DNA of 64,000 nucleotides from Xenorhabdus ishibashii (GTDB taxonomy: Bacteria > Pseudomonadota > Gammaproteobacteria > Enterobacterales > Enterobacteriaceae). Location: the NCBI RefSeq assembly GCF_002632755.1, contig NZ_NJAK01000001.1:1550001-1614000 (forward strand). Reading direction: 5' to 3'. Shown here piece by piece: positions 38,214 through 49,558 of the stretch. The notes below the pieces were generated by a model. The model made no database searches and was not told where the DNA came from. It saw nothing but the letters and a program-made list of their open reading frames with translations. The position numbers were made by a program, and so were the translations under genes. How positions within the stretch are numbered: the stretch's first letter is position 1; the number at the start of each line of letters is the position of its first letter.

Positions 38214-39545
38214 ATGTCTGAAATGACTCCTCGCGAAATTGTCAGCGAACTAAACAATCATATTATCGGTCAGGACAAAGCAAAACGTGCCGTTGCTATT
38301 GCCCTGCGTAACCGCTGGCGCCGCATGCAGTTAGATGAATCACTGCGTCATGAAGTCACTCCCAAAAATATTTTGATGATAGGCCCAACCGGTGTCGGTA
38401 AAACCGAGATTGCCCGTCGTCTGGCAAAACTGGCCAATGCTCCTTTTATCAAGGTTGAAGCAACTAAGTTCACCGAAGTGGGTTATGTTGGTAAAGAAGT
38501 CGATTCCATCATTCGTGATCTCACTGACGCAGCAGTAAAAATAGTGCGTCTGCAATCCATTGAGAAGAACCGCTATCGAGCAGAAGAGTTAGCAGAAGAG
38601 CGTATTCTGGATGTTCTACTACCACCAGCAAAAAATAACTGGGGACAGACAGAAACTCAATCTGAGCCGTCTTCAACCCGTCAGGCATTCCGCAAGAAAT
38701 TGCGTGAAGGTCAGTTAGACGATAAAGAAATTGAAATTGAAGTTTCAGCCGCTCCTGTTGGTGTTGAAATCATGGCACCTCCGGGCATGGAAGAGATGAC
38801 CAATCAGTTACAATCCATGTTCCAAAACCTGGCTGGCCAGCGTCAAAAAAGCCGTAAGATGAAAATCAAAGACGCATTTAAGTTGCTGGTCGAAGAAGAA
38901 GCGGCAAAACTGGTCAATCCTGAAGAACTGAAACAGCAGGCAATTGATGCAGTTGAACAACATGGCATCGTTTTCATTGATGAGATCGATAAAATTTGTA
39001 AACGCGGTCAGACCTCCGGTCCAGATGTTTCCCGTGAAGGTGTCCAGCGCGATCTGCTGCCACTGGTAGAAGGTTGCACAGTTTCCACTAAACACGGTAT
39101 GGTCAAAACTGATCACATCCTGTTTATCGCCTCCGGTGCATTCCAGGTTGCCAGCCCTTCTGATCTTATCCCAGAACTTCAAGGCCGCTTGCCAATCCGC
39201 GTTGAATTGCAAGCCCTGACGACCGAAGACTTTGAACGTATCCTGACCGAACCTAATGCTTCACTGACTGAACAGTACAAAGCTCTGATGGCAACTGAAG
39301 GCATGGGTATTGAATTCACGACTGACGGTATCCGTAAAATTGCGGAAGCAGCATGGCAAGTTAATGAAACCACTGAAAATATTGGTGCCCGTCGTCTGCA
39401 CACCGTGCTTGAGCGCATGATGGAAGACATCTCTTTCGACGCCAGCGAACGTCAAGGACAATCTGTCGAAATCAATGCCGATTACGTCAAAGAGCACTTG
39501 GACGAACTGGTTGCGGATGAAGATTTGAGTCGGTTTATTTTGTAA
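38214..39545 (+). CDS. hslU: ATPase subunit HslU of the HslUV protease
   Basis: AAA+ unfoldase that feeds HslV. The 443-residue protein equals E. coli HslU in length, with Walker [10 protein letters not shown] (near 57-65), [14 protein letters not shown] pore region, Walker [10 protein letters not shown] and a C-terminus ending DLSRFIL that docks into HslV. It is followed by a terminator. Confidence 0.97.
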   Translation: MSEMTPREIVSELNNHIIGQDKAKRAVAIALRNRWRRMQLDESLRHEVTPKNILMIGPTGVGKTEIARRLAKLANAPFIKVEATKFTEVGYVGKEVDSIIRDLTDAAVKIVRLQSIEKNRYRAEELAEERILDVLLPPAKNNWGQTETQSEPSSTRQAFRKKLREGQLDDKEIEIEVSAAPVGVEIMAPPGMEEMTNQLQSMFQNLAGQRQKSRKMKIKDAFKLLVEEEAAKLVNPEELKQQAIDAVEQHGIVFIDEIDKICKRGQTSGPDVSREGVQRDLLPLVEGCTVSTKHGMVKTDHILFIASGAFQVASPSDLIPELQGRLPIRVELQALTTEDFERILTEPNASLTEQYKALMATEGMGIEFTTDGIRKIAEAAWQVNETTENIGARRLHTVLERMMEDISFDASERQGQSVEINADYVKEHLDELVADEDLSRFIL

Positions 39546-39597
39546 TCAATCATATTATTGGCTTGATTCGCGCCAACAATTCGCCAGACTTATTTAA

Positions 39598-39624
39598 ATG
39601 GGGGGCTTTTAGCCTCCCATTTTG
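39598..39624 (+). terminator. hslVU terminator
   Basis: Ten-bp stem ATGGGGGGCT / AGCCTCCCAT (one G-T pair) with a 3-nt loop, followed by TTTTGCTATTTT. Confidence 0.78.
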
Positions 39625-39662
39625 CTATTTTCGATGGTATAAAATTTATTACATCAATCATA

Positions 39663-40598
39663 ATGACAAACAGTGACAATATGAGCTCAACAACGTCTAT
39701 CAGTCAGATGCAGGCATGGCTGGAAAGTTTACGCCCCAAAACGCTTCCACTGGCCGTTGCTGCCGTCATAACAGGCTCAGCCCTTGCGTCATGGACAGGG
39801 CATTTCAAATGGCCTGTCGCGTTACTGGCTTTATTAACCGCAGCCATGTTGCAAATTCTTTCCAACCTCGCCAACGATTATGGCGACGTTACCAAAGGTA
39901 GTGACACAGAAAAACGCATTGGCCCAAAACGCGGCATGCAAAAAGGCCTGATTACCGCAAGGCAGATGAAAAATGCATTGAAGATCACTGTACTGCTCTC
40001 TTGTTTATCAGGAAGTTCTCTCATTGCTGTAGCCTGCAATAACCCAGAGGACATTATTGGATTCTTGATATTGGGGATTCTGGCGATTGTCGCGGCTATT
40101 ACCTATACCGTGGGTACTCGCCCTTATGGTTATCTGGGATTGGGGGACATTTCTGTCCTGATTTTCTTTGGCTGGTTAAGCGTTCTTGGCACCTACTATC
40201 TGCAAGCCGGTACTTTTTCCCTAAGTACCGTTTTGCCCGCAACTGCCAGTGGTTTACTCTCCGTCGCTGTCTTGAATATTAATAACCTACGCGATATCGA
40301 AAATGACCGCCAAAACGGCAAAAATACGTTGGCTGTCCGGTTAGGAGGAAAAAAGGCTCGCTATTACCATGTAGCCGTTCTGCTAACTGCCGCGCTCTGT
40401 CTTGTCACCTTCACCCTCCTATACCTGAACAATGGATTTAGTTGGTTGTTTCTGCTCGCTTTTCCTCTACTGTTGAAACATATGGTGCAAGTGCTGCGTG
40501 ATCCAACACCTGAAGGTATGCGTCCCAAATTGGTACAAATGGTCAAAGCGGCATTATTGACTAATATTCTGTTTTCCATTGGATTGGTACTTAATTAG
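39663..40598 (+). CDS. menA: 1,4-dihydroxy-2-naphthoate octaprenyltransferase
   Basis: Membrane prenyltransferase that makes demethylmenaquinone. The 311-residue protein has about eight to nine membrane helices and the Asp-rich prenyl-PP site NDYGDVTKGSD (about 78-88), with a second one at NNLRDIENDRQNGKNT. ATG at 39663 or 39681 (MSSTTSISQ) are both possible starts. In E. coli menA is followed directly by rraA; here a toxin-antitoxin pair lies between. Confidence 0.95.
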   Translation: MTNSDNMSSTTSISQMQAWLESLRPKTLPLAVAAVITGSALASWTGHFKWPVALLALLTAAMLQILSNLANDYGDVTKGSDTEKRIGPKRGMQKGLITARQMKNALKITVLLSCLSGSSLIAVACNNPEDIIGFLILGILAIVAAITYTVGTRPYGYLGLGDISVLIFFGWLSVLGTYYLQAGTFSLSTVLPATASGLLSVAVLNINNLRDIENDRQNGKNTLAVRLGGKKARYYHVAVLLTAALCLVTFTLLYLNNGFSWLFLLAFPLLLKHMVQVLRDPTPEGMRPKLVQMVKAALLTNILFSIGLVLN

Positions 40599-40603
40599 CG
40601 TTA

Positions 40604-40621
40604 CCGTCTCAACCGAGACGG
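40604..40621 (+). terminator. menA 3' hairpin
   Basis: A perfect 7-bp stem CCGTCTC / GAGACGG with a 4-nt loop 6 bp after the menA stop, followed by ATTTATT, a weak U-tract. Confidence 0.6.
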
Positions 40622-40685
40622 ATTTATTCATTGAGTATCTGGCTTAAACCAGAATACTGAGTTTATGTTATTCGATATTTTCTAG

Positions 40686-40705
40686 GGGTACACCCTTGTG
40701 TACCC
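40686..40705. repeat. Perfect palindromic hairpin near the Doc toxin 3' end
   Basis: GGGTACAC CCTT GTGTACCC, 8-bp perfect arms. It lies about 45 bp downstream of the doc stop, near the boundary of the inserted toxin-antitoxin segment. It may be a terminator stem for doc or a site tied to the insertion; there is no clear T-run. Confidence 0.5.
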
Positions 40706-40748
40706 ATCTGAACGAGATGTTCCTTACATCCTCAAAAACGCGCTGTTA

Positions 40749-41147
40749 TCATGGATTATAGCTTGGGTTAGTATAGTCCACCAATTCGCGCAGGTGCTGT
40801 GCCAACTGGTCAACAGTTTTCTCACCCGTAGCAGCTTCTACCGTTAAGTTTTCCAATGTATTGTCGTTATCACGGAGCTTGATACCATTGCGGTAGAGAA
40901 AAATCATGGTAACAAAAAACGCCGTGCGCTTATTACCATCATTGAAAATATGACCACGAGCGATAGCAACCCAATAGGTGGCTGCAAGTTCAAAAATGTC
41001 TGTTACACCTTCGTAGTGTGTACGGTTTTGTACTCGATAGATGAGCGCTTCGGCTCTGCCAGAGTCAGGCATTCCAGCAACGCCAGGAAGCCGCTGTAAT
41101 ATACGGTCATGAAAAGCGATAACTTCCTGTGCGCTGACCCATATCAT
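40749..41147 (-). CDS. doc: Doc-type (Fic-fold) toxin
   Basis: Death-on-curing toxin; P1 Doc phosphorylates EF-Tu and blocks translation. The 132-residue protein has the Fic/Doc core HIFNDGNKRTAF at 66-77 with His66, and PGMPDSGRAEALIYRVQNR-like and AATYWVAIARGHIF stretches closely resembling phage P1 Doc (126 residues). It overlaps the upstream antitoxin by 4 bp (ATGA), the typical arrangement. All active-site residues I can check are intact, so it is probably active. Confidence 0.92.
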   Translation of the reverse strand: MIWVSAQEVIAFHDRILQRLPGVAGMPDSGRAEALIYRVQNRTHYEGVTDIFELAATYWVAIARGHIFNDGNKRTAFFVTMIFLYRNGIKLRDNDNTLENLTVEAATGEKTVDQLAQHLRELVDYTNPSYNP

Positions 41148-41365
41148 CGGTTTGTCAGTGCCTCTACCGTATGCCCATGACGCTGCATAATCGAATCGAA
41201 CTCTGCATCCAGTTTGGCATTCTGGTATGCCTCGAATTCTGCCTTACTGATAACGACTGCTGAGCTGCCGTTTCGACGAGTAATCTCAACAGGTTCGCCG
41301 TGAGTAGCAGCATCCAACACTTCTGAAATATTGGCTCGTGCTTGGGTTGAGGTGTATGTACGCAT
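41144..41365 (-). CDS. phd: Phd/YefM-family antitoxin
   Basis: A 73-residue antitoxin from ATG at 41365 (MRTYTSTQARANISEVLD), with a GGAGA ribosome site. The N-terminal Phd/YefM dimerisation and DNA-binding domain (PVEITRRNGSSAVVISKAEFEAY) is clear; the C-terminal tail should wrap the Doc toxin. It presumably autoregulates the operon with Doc. An upstream in-frame start at 41401 is less likely. Confidence 0.9.
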   Translation of the reverse strand: MRTYTSTQARANISEVLDAATHGEPVEITRRNGSSAVVISKAEFEAYQNAKLDAEFDSIMQRHGHTVEALTNR

Positions 41366-41600
41366 AATATATCTCCAAAGATGTACATATAAATTGTACA
41401 TTTTTTGTGTATTTATTCAACGTTTGCGACTACGCTATCAGAAAGATTCACCCACTTGAATTAAGTCGGTGTCCATATATCGGGTTAATTAAGCAAATAG
41501 GCATCAATTTTACATATAGGTTTCAAGATTGATGGTTTTGCCAACATTAGCTTTAAAAGGATATACTGTTCGTTCCTTGCATAAACCAGACGTAAATCCC

Positions 41601-42098
41601 ATGAAATATGATACTTCCGAACTTTGTGATATCTATCAAGAAGATATAAATGTGGTAGAGCCGATCTTTTCCAACTTTGGTGGGCGTACTTCATTTGGTG
41701 GTCAAATCATCACAGTGAAATGTTTTGAAGACAACGGCCTTCTTTATGATTTACTTGAAGAAAATGGACATGGTCGCATTTTGCTCGTTGATGGTGGTGG
41801 ATCAGTACGCAAGGCACTCGTTGATGCCGAACTGGCTCAACTCGCCGTCAATAATGAGTGGGAAGGCATTGTCGTCTATGGCGCAGTGCGTCAAGTCGAT
41901 TATCTCGCAGAGCTTGATATTGGTATTCAAGCAATGGCTGCTATTCCTGCTGGCTCCAATAGCGAAGGAATGGGAGAAAGTGATATCAGAGTGAATTTTG
42001 GTGGCGTCACATTCTTCTCTGGTGACTATCTCTACGCAGATAATACCGGCATTGTCTTATCCGATTTCCCTCTGGAGATTGAGGAAGAGTTAAGTTAA
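41601..42098 (+). CDS. rraA: Regulator of RNase E activity A
   Basis: Trimeric protein that binds RNase E and lowers its activity. The ATG at 41601 ([15 protein letters not shown]) gives 165 residues, near the E. coli length of 161, with [17 protein letters not shown] and [13 protein letters not shown] conserved. An in-frame upstream start at 41529 would add 24 unconserved residues and is rejected. It is followed by a terminator shared with zapB. Confidence 0.95.
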   Translation: MKYDTSELCDIYQEDINVVEPIFSNFGGRTSFGGQIITVKCFEDNGLLYDLLEENGHGRILLVDGGGSVRKALVDAELAQLAVNNEWEGIVVYGAVRQVDYLAELDIGIQAMAAIPAGSNSEGMGESDIRVNFGGVTFFSGDYLYADNTGIVLSDFPLEIEEELS

Positions 42099-42108
42099 AA
42101 GGTGTATA

Positions 42109-42135
42109 AAAAAGGGCGCAATTATCGCCCTTTTT
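42109..42135. terminator. Terminator between rraA and zapB
   Basis: Ten-bp stem AAAAAGGGCG / CGCCCTTTTT with a 7-nt loop between convergent genes. Confidence 0.88.
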
Positions 42136-42155
42136 CAGCTAAGCCATTGGATACC

Positions 42156-42398
42156 TTATTGTACATCTTCCATCTTACCCAACAGAGTGCGTAGGCGCTC
42201 TTGCCATGCGGTTTGTTCTTGTTTGAGCTGCTCATTTTCACGTGCCAGAGAATCACGGCTATCCGCCATATTCTGGACATCCTGAGACAAGACTGCATTC
42301 TTTTCTTTTAATTCTTCAATTTCCATTTGCAGCAAAGTGATGGTATCAATCGCCTGCTGAACTTTAGATTCTAGTTTCTCAAAAACTTCAAATGACAT
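42156..42398 (-). CDS. zapB: Cell division coiled-coil protein ZapB
   Basis: An 80-residue, almost fully coiled-coil protein ([22 protein letters not shown]...) that binds ZapA and stabilises the Z-ring network. Length and [10 protein letters not shown] start match E. coli ZapB. It is divergent from glpF, as in E. coli. Confidence 0.95.
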   Translation of the reverse strand: MSFEVFEKLESKVQQAIDTITLLQMEIEELKEKNAVLSQDVQNMADSRDSLARENEQLKQEQTAWQERLRTLLGKMEDVQ

Positions 42399-42711
42399 TC
42401 TGGGGCCCTCTTGTAAGCAATGTTATTGATTGTATTTAGCCTATTAACGTCTGTCTAGTTTCATCCTTGCAATATGCGGTATAACGCGAAATATAGTGAC
42501 CAAACCCAAATGTCTATAAGATCACATTTCCACGCTCAATAAAACTGCAAATAAATGCGAATTCGCTCATTTTGTTGACGCAACACGCAGATTTCAATTT
42601 CGCTATTTCTCGTTTACGCGCATTAACGATAAATTCACAGACCCCTTTCTTTTAATACATCAGAAAGGACTAATAATTACTCTTCCTTGTACTTTTTTAT
42701 AGGATATAGAA
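42399..42711. promoter_or_regulatory. zapB-glpF divergent control region with a CRP site
   Basis: A 22-mer at 42508-42529, AAATGTCTATAAGATCACAT plus TT, has the outer bases and right half-site of the CRP consensus intact with correct spacing. Further on, TTTCGCTATTTCTCGTTTA and AATGCGAATTCGCTCATT resemble GlpR operators loosely. This fits CRP activation and glycerol-3-phosphate control of glpFK in the family; GlpR sites are only a guess. Confidence 0.6.
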
Positions 42712-43508
42712 ATGAGCCAGACCACAACTCCAACACTATCAGGTCAATGCATTTCCGAATTTCTAGGTACTGCATTGCTCGTTTTTTTGGTTTAGGCTGC
42801 GTTGCTGCTGCCCGAATCGCCGGAGCACAATTGGGCTTATGGGAAATCAGCATTATCTGGGGCTTTGGCGTCGCCCTGGCTGTTTATCTCACTGCCGGAA
42901 TTTCAGGCGCGCATCTTAACCCCGCAGTGACTATTGCGTTATGCCTATTTGCCAACTTTGACAGAAAAAAAGTGCTGCCTTATATCATTGCCCAAATGTT
43001 CGGTGGCTTTGTCGCAGCACTCATCATTTATATTATGTATTACAATCTTTTCCTCGATTATGAGCAAGTTCACAACATCGTTCGTGGCTCACAGGAAAGC
43101 CTTTTTACTGCGGGGGTTTTCTCTACTTACCCAGCAGCCCAGATCTCCGTATTTCAGGCGTTTATCGTTGAAGTTATTATCGCAGCCGTTCTGTTATGTC
43201 TAATCCTGTCTCTGACTGATGATGGCAATGGCATCCCACGAGGGCCTTTAGCGCCACTGTTAATCGGGATTCTTATTGCAGTTATCGGTGGCTCGTTTGG
43301 CCCACTGACTGGATTTGCCCTGAATCCAGCTCGCGACTTCGGCCCCAAATTAGTTGCTTACTTGACCGGCTGGGGAGACATTGCCCTAACCGGAGGCCGA
43401 GATATTCCTTATTGCCTTGTTCCGTTGGTAGCCCCTATTGTTGGCGCAATTTTAGGTGCTTTTGGCTACCGCAAACTGATTACTCGCCATTTACCGCGCG
43501 AGATTTAA
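42712..43508 (+). pseudogene. glpF: Glycerol facilitator GlpF, frameshifted
   Basis: Aquaglyceroporin of the inner membrane. ATG at 42712 with an AGGATAT ribosome site starts SQTTTPTLSGQCISEFLG..., which reaches a TAG after 27 codons. The rest of the protein (GLGCVAAARIAG onward, both NPA motifs in GAHLNPAVT and FALNPARDFG) is intact in the -1 frame. The break lies in a run of seven T (42782-42788); eight would restore one frame and give about 265 residues. glpK follows 24 bp on and is intact. Causes could be mutation, slippage-dependent expression or a sequencing error. Confidence 0.85.
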
Positions 43509-43517
43509 AATACATAA

Positions 43518-45056
<1,539 letters not shown>

Positions 45057-45074
45057 CCGCGAAACATAGAAAAT

Positions 45075-45119
45075 AAAGGCTCTGGCATTTTTATTGATAC
45101 ATTTTGCCAGTGCCTTTTT
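45075..45119. terminator. Terminator between glpK and emrD
   Basis: A 13-bp stem with one mismatch (AAAGGCTCTGGCA / TGCCAGTGCCTTT) followed by T-rich sequence between convergent genes. Confidence 0.75.
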
Positions 45120-45141
45120 AAGACTCTATGATTTCTCGATC

Positions 45142-46329
45142 TTACGAAACTGTATGTTCCTGACGCTGGAAGCGCTGGGAAATGGGTAGCCAACAAAATA
45201 GAATCAGCAAGGACATGGAAAACATCAACATCCCAACGCTAAATTGGTTATTTTGCGGTAACATTGCCGACAACCATGTTGCTATACCTGAACCTATATT
45301 CTGCAATCCCCCAACCAAGGCACCTGCGGCGCCGGCCAAATAAGGGAAGGGCTCCATTGCTCCAGTCGTTGCCAGTGGGAACAACATACCGGCACCAAAA
45401 AAGAATAATGCGGCAGGTATCAACAATGTCCAGATATTCATAATACCAAACCAACCGGGCAACCACATCAAGATACCCGCCAGCAAGCAACAGGCCACAG
45501 AGCGCCACATGAGCTGATAAAATGTCTTACCTTCACGCCCCGCATACCATGCTCCCAAAAACGCTGCCGGAATTGGCAAGATAAATAAAATACTGACGGT
45601 TAGGCTATCCAGCCCTAAAACTGCCCCCATCAACACACCGCTACTGGCTTCAAAAACAGCAATCCCAGCCAGACCACCCACCAACATGGTCAGGTAAGAG
45701 ACAAAAGAACCATGCGAGAGTAACTGGTGGAAAGAAACCAACATCGTACTATGTCCAGTCCCGGTGGGACGAGTCTCCGGTAAATGCCGCGCCAAGAAAA
45801 AAGCAACGACAGCCCCTAGCATGAATAAAAACAAGTAGCAGGAGCGCCAACCAAAATAGTGAGCAACCATCCCACCAATCATGGGAGCAGCCAGAGGGCT
45901 AACCAATATGGCCATATTTAGCAAGCTATTGGCATAACGCAACGCCGTGCCCGTATATAAATCCCGTGGCATAGTGCGCACCATCACACCAGCTACCCCT
46001 GTGCCCAATCCCTGTAATGCACTCGCAATCACCAGTACCAGCAAGTTTGGCGCAAACAGAGCACATATCGTCGCCATAAGATAAATCGACATTCCCGCTA
46101 AAATCACAGGGCGACGTCCCACCTTGTCAGACAGCGGTCCATAAAAAAGTTGTGAGGATCCGTAAGAAAACAGATATGCCGCCATCACCCGCTGAACTTC
46201 ACCCGCAGGCTGATTAAGATCGCTTGCCATATCAGCAATAACTGGCACATAGATTGTTTGCGTCATTTGCCCTACAGCGGCCAAGGCAATTAGCATTAAC
46301 AATAAATTAAAGTGTTCTATTTTTTTCAT
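45142..46329 (-). CDS. emrD: Multidrug efflux MFS transporter EmrD
   Basis: Drug:proton antiporter of the DHA1 family in the inner membrane. The 395-residue protein has 12 predicted helices, the MFS motif GPLSDKVGRRPVI (loop 2-3) and many blocks shared with E. coli EmrD (VSILFILPIPAAFLGAW, AMEPFPYLAGAAGALVGGLQNIGSG). In E. coli emrD maps elsewhere, so its place between glpK and fpr, where glpX would be, is a rearrangement relative to E. coli. Confidence 0.9.
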   Translation of the reverse strand: MKKIEHFNLLLMLIALAAVGQMTQTIYVPVIADMASDLNQPAGEVQRVMAAYLFSYGSSQLFYGPLSDKVGRRPVILAGMSIYLMATICALFAPNLLVLVIASALQGLGTGVAGVMVRTMPRDLYTGTALRYANSLLNMAILVSPLAAPMIGGMVAHYFGWRSCYLFLFMLGAVVAFFLARHLPETRPTGTGHSTMLVSFHQLLSHGSFVSYLTMLVGGLAGIAVFEASSGVLMGAVLGLDSLTVSILFILPIPAAFLGAWYAGREGKTFYQLMWRSVACCLLAGILMWLPGWFGIMNIWTLLIPAALFFFGAGMLFPLATTGAMEPFPYLAGAAGALVGGLQNIGSGIATWLSAMLPQNNQFSVGMLMFSMSLLILFCWLPISQRFQRQEHTVS

Positions 46330-46733
46330 TGCACTTTATTCAATCACCAATTGAAAACAATAACCCACAGAACAATCACTCATTGCAAACAGCCGTAGTG
46401 AACCCTTCAAGTACTTAATAAATAACCTGATAAACTGACTTCATTAGATATGATCTACTTAGTAAATTTATATTTTTTCTTTGTAGTATACAATTTTACA
46501 TGAGGAAAAAATCACAGATATATTATCCATATATGTCAATAAAAATGTACATATCAAACCATAATATTGGCAAAAACCCAGTTAATTGAACTGTCACACG
46601 TAATCGATAATGCTATTTAAAGTAATCACGTAGAATCGTTACAAAAAATCACCAATTCACGCAGTATTCATTTGTGTCGCATTAATTCACATCATATTAA
46701 TCCGTACCATATTGTGTAGAGAGGTTAACCGTA
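46330..46733. other. Long divergent intergenic region emrD-fpr
   Basis: About 400 bp of AT-rich sequence with no supported gene. It must hold the emrD and fpr promoters. GAGAGG at 46719-46724 is the fpr ribosome site. E. coli fpr is SoxRS-controlled; I could not identify a convincing SoxS box by eye. Confidence 0.5.
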
Positions 46734-47480
46734 ATGGCAAATTGGGTTACAGGAAAAGTTACCGACATAACCAACTGGACTGATGCACTTTTCAGCATCA
46801 AAGTTCATGCACCAGTAGAAAAATTCACCGCCGGACAATTTGCAAAACTGGCACTGGAAATTGAAGGGGAGCGCATCCAACGGGCTTACTCTTATGTCAA
46901 CGCTCCCAATGATAATAATCTGGAGTTTTATTTGGTAACCGTCCCAGAAGGAAAACTCAGCTCCCGACTGGCTGAACTAAAAACCGGAGATGAATTATTG
47001 GTAACAGAGCAGGCGGCTGGTTTTTTCGTTCTTGATGAAATTCCTGACTGTCAAACACTCTGGATGCTTTCCACTGGCACCGCCATTGGCCCTTACCTTT
47101 CCATCCTCCAGCAAGGAGCCGGTCTAGAACGATTCGAAAATATCGTTTTGGTTCATGCGGCCAGATGGGGAAAAGATTTGAGTTATCTGCCCATGATGCA
47201 GGAATTAGAGAAAAAATTTCAGGGTAAACTGCGGATACAGACCATCGTCAGTCGAGAAAAATGGCCAAATTCGCTCATGGGCAGAATTCCGGCATTAATT
47301 GAAAATGGCGAATTGGAATCGGCTGTCGGCTTACCCATTCAGGCAGAAAACAGCCATATCATGCTGTGCGGGAACCCCCAAATGGTCAGGGATACCCAGC
47401 AACTATTAAAAGAGCAACGCAATATGGCAAAACATCTGCGTCGTAAACCAGGCCATATCACCAGCGAGCAATACTGGTAA
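46734..47480 (+). CDS. fpr: Ferredoxin/flavodoxin--NADP+ reductase
   Basis: FAD enzyme passing electrons between NADPH and flavodoxin or ferredoxin. The 248-residue protein has the length of E. coli Fpr, with the FAD motif QRAYSYVN (about 49-56), the NADP motif STGTAIGPYLS and C-terminal tryptophan after EQY, which stacks near the flavin. Its stop directly abuts the stop of the convergent yiiR. Confidence 0.96.
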   Translation: MANWVTGKVTDITNWTDALFSIKVHAPVEKFTAGQFAKLALEIEGERIQRAYSYVNAPNDNNLEFYLVTVPEGKLSSRLAELKTGDELLVTEQAAGFFVLDEIPDCQTLWMLSTGTAIGPYLSILQQGAGLERFENIVLVHAARWGKDLSYLPMMQELEKKFQGKLRIQTIVSREKWPNSLMGRIPALIENGELESAVGLPIQAENSHIMLCGNPQMVRDTQQLLKEQRNMAKHLRRKPGHITSEQYW

Positions 47481-47915
47481 TCAGTTTTCCTTGGCAGAAA
47501 TGTAATCAACCGTTTCTGCCATCTCACCAAAGCGATTGGCACCTTCCGTACCACGGAATACACCACAATCCAATATCATCATGACAAAAACCAGTGTTGG
47601 GACAAAACGGCCAATTCCCCACTGCCATATCGGCGCCATTGCGCTCCAGTCAAGGGACAGCAGTATCCATGCTAGCGCACCTAGTAATACCCAACCGCCA
47701 TGTTTATTCCTGTCATGCAGGCGCTTCGAAAAAATTGCCGCCGTTGGATACAATAGCAAAGCAACACCAACCGCCGCATAATTTATGGGGAGAACATTCA
47801 TTCCGTGCAGTGTCAGGAGTATAAAAATCAAGGTGAAACAGATAGCTATACCGATCCAAAACTCTCGCCTTCCAATTCGGCCTTTGAATGAGAATCCCCA
47901 TTGTTGTAATGTCAT
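47481..47915 (-). CDS. yiiR: DUF805 membrane protein YiiR
   Basis: Small inner-membrane protein of unknown role. ATG at 47915 (MTLQQWGFSFKGRIGRREFW) gives 144 residues, like E. coli YiiR; the FKGRIGRREFW start and SKRLHDRNKHGGW are the DUF805 hallmarks, with three to four membrane helices. A longer frame to 48068 exists but would overlap the divergent yiiQ start and is rejected. Confidence 0.88.
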   Translation of the reverse strand: MTLQQWGFSFKGRIGRREFWIGIAICFTLIFILLTLHGMNVLPINYAAVGVALLLYPTAAIFSKRLHDRNKHGGWVLLGALAWILLSLDWSAMAPIWQWGIGRFVPTLVFVMMILDCGVFRGTEGANRFGEMAETVDYISAKEN

Positions 47916-47973
47916 GTACTCTTTTCCAATTGTGGATGCTGTTTTTCCAGGATTTAACTCAGTGAGTAATAAA

Positions 47974-48597
47974 ATGAAAACAAGCATAAATAAACTTCTG
48001 ATGACAATTTTAATCTCTTTTGGCACCGGTTTACCATTATCAGCCTCTGCCGATGAGCCTTCAGTCACACCAGAAGAAATAAACTCACCGTTAATATACC
48101 TGCTGCCGGATTACCCGACTTTCGAAGACACCATTCCTGTCTTTCGGGAAAAATACAATAAAAAACATCCGAACATTCCTTTGTACGAATATAGGGTGAT
48201 TACAAGCACAGATATTTCTCAGCCTTTCATCCGTGCCGCCAGTAAAATTAATGACAAAATTTACTCTTCAACGGTACTGGAACGAGGCAGCGAAAAAATT
48301 AAAAGCCTGCAAATTACATTACTGCCATCACAAAATAAACGAGAAAATGAACAAAACCGCATACTGGCAAAACAATATATCACGGCTCTGATCAGTCAAT
48401 TTGAACCAACTTTTTCCCCTGAGCAAGCCAAAATTCAATTGGAAAGGCTTTTGCAGGCAGCAGAAAAACGCCCTGCTTTCAGCCAAAAAATGGGATCAAT
48501 GCGCTATGTCATCGTAAACAGCAGCGAAAATATAATGACCTTCGCAATTGAACCGATTAAGCTATCGTTATCTGACACAGCAGCAAATGAAAATTAG
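47974..48597 (+). CDS. yiiQ: DUF1454 secreted protein YiiQ
   Basis: A 207-residue protein from ATG at 47974 with a signal peptide (MKTSINKLLMTILISFGTG, cleavage probably after SASA, about residue 26) followed by a soluble periplasmic domain. It fits E. coli YiiQ by position (between fpr-yiiR and tpiA) and by size. Function is unknown. It is divergent from yiiR, 58 bp apart. Confidence 0.85.
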   Translation: MKTSINKLLMTILISFGTGLPLSASADEPSVTPEEINSPLIYLLPDYPTFEDTIPVFREKYNKKHPNIPLYEYRVITSTDISQPFIRAASKINDKIYSSTVLERGSEKIKSLQITLLPSQNKRENEQNRILAKQYITALISQFEPTFSPEQAKIQLERLLQAAEKRPAFSQKMGSMRYVIVNSSENIMTFAIEPIKLSLSDTAANEN

Positions 48598-48741
48598 TGA
48601 CACAACGCAGAGCTATTCGCGTTGATGATCTTTATACTGTCGGGATTCCGCTTACAGGGAATGACATCACTATAATGTCGTTCAAAGAAAGAATATTCAT
48701 TCAGTTCGCAATTTGATTATTTTCTGGTTGGAGGGAAAAAT

Positions 48742-49509
48742 ATGCGACATCCATTAGTTATGGGTAACTGGAAATTAAATGGCAGTACCCACATGGTTAA
48801 CGACCTGATTGCAGGCCTGCGTAAAGAACTGAGCAACGTTGACGGCTGTGACGTCGCTATCGCACCACCAACAGTTTATGTTTCTCTGGCAAAAAATGCC
48901 CTGGCTGGTAGCCGTATTGCCCTGGGTGCGCAAGATGTTGGCGTCAATCTTTCCGGTGCCTTTACTGGCGAAACCTCCGCAGACATGCTGAAAGACGTCG
49001 GTGCAAAATATATCATTATCGGTCACTCTGAACGCCGTACTTACCACAAAGAGAGCGACGAATTTGTTGCGAAGAAATTCGCAGTCCTGAAAGAGCAAGG
49101 CTTGATCCCCGTTCTGTGCATTGGCGAAACCGAACAAGAAAATGAGGCTGGTCAAACTGAAACCGTCTGTGCACGACAAATCGATGCTGTCCTGAACACA
49201 CTAGGCGCCGAAGCATTCAAAAATACCGTTATTGCTTACGAACCCGTTTGGGCAATCGGTACAGGCAAATCTGCCACTCCTGCCCAGGCTCAGGCCGTTC
49301 ATAAATTTATCCGTGATCATATCGCTAAACAGGATGCGGCTATCGCTGAACAGGTCATTATTCAATATGGCGGTTCAGTTAACGCCAGCAATGCAGCAGA
49401 GTTGTTCACCCAACCAGATATCGATGGTGCTCTGGTCGGTGGTGCATCACTGAAAGCCGATGCCTTTGCTGTTATCGTAAAAGCCGCAGCAGAAGCAAAA
49501 AAAGCGTAA
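48742..49509 (+). CDS. tpiA: Triosephosphate isomerase
   Basis: Interconverts DHAP and glyceraldehyde-3-phosphate. The 255-residue TIM barrel has NWKLNG (Lys at 11), catalytic histidine in IGHSERR and base glutamate in [11 protein letters not shown], plus phosphate-binding QYGGSV. A GGAGGG ribosome site precedes ATG at 48742. The E. coli neighbour cdh is absent; sbp follows on the other strand. Confidence 0.97.
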   Translation: MRHPLVMGNWKLNGSTHMVNDLIAGLRKELSNVDGCDVAIAPPTVYVSLAKNALAGSRIALGAQDVGVNLSGAFTGETSADMLKDVGAKYIIIGHSERRTYHKESDEFVAKKFAVLKEQGLIPVLCIGETEQENEAGQTETVCARQIDAVLNTLGAEAFKNTVIAYEPVWAIGTGKSATPAQAQAVHKFIRDHIAKQDAAIAEQVIIQYGGSVNASNAAELFTQPDIDGALVGGASLKADAFAVIVKAAAEAKKA

Positions 49510-49524
49510 GCTTTTAATCAAGAC

Positions 49525-49558
49525 AAAACCGCCACGCAGTATCACTTGTGGCGGTTTT
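49525..49558. terminator. Terminator between tpiA and sbp
   Basis: Eleven-bp perfect stem AAAACCGCCAC / GTGGCGGTTTT between convergent genes, with A and T tracts on either side. Confidence 0.88.

Noticed and set aside
38808..39212. 134-codon minus-strand frame within hslU
   Set aside because: Antisense shadow of HslU; nothing suggests a real product.
47785..47973. N-terminal extension of yiiQ
   Set aside because: It overlaps yiiR and hides a perfect signal peptide start at 47974.
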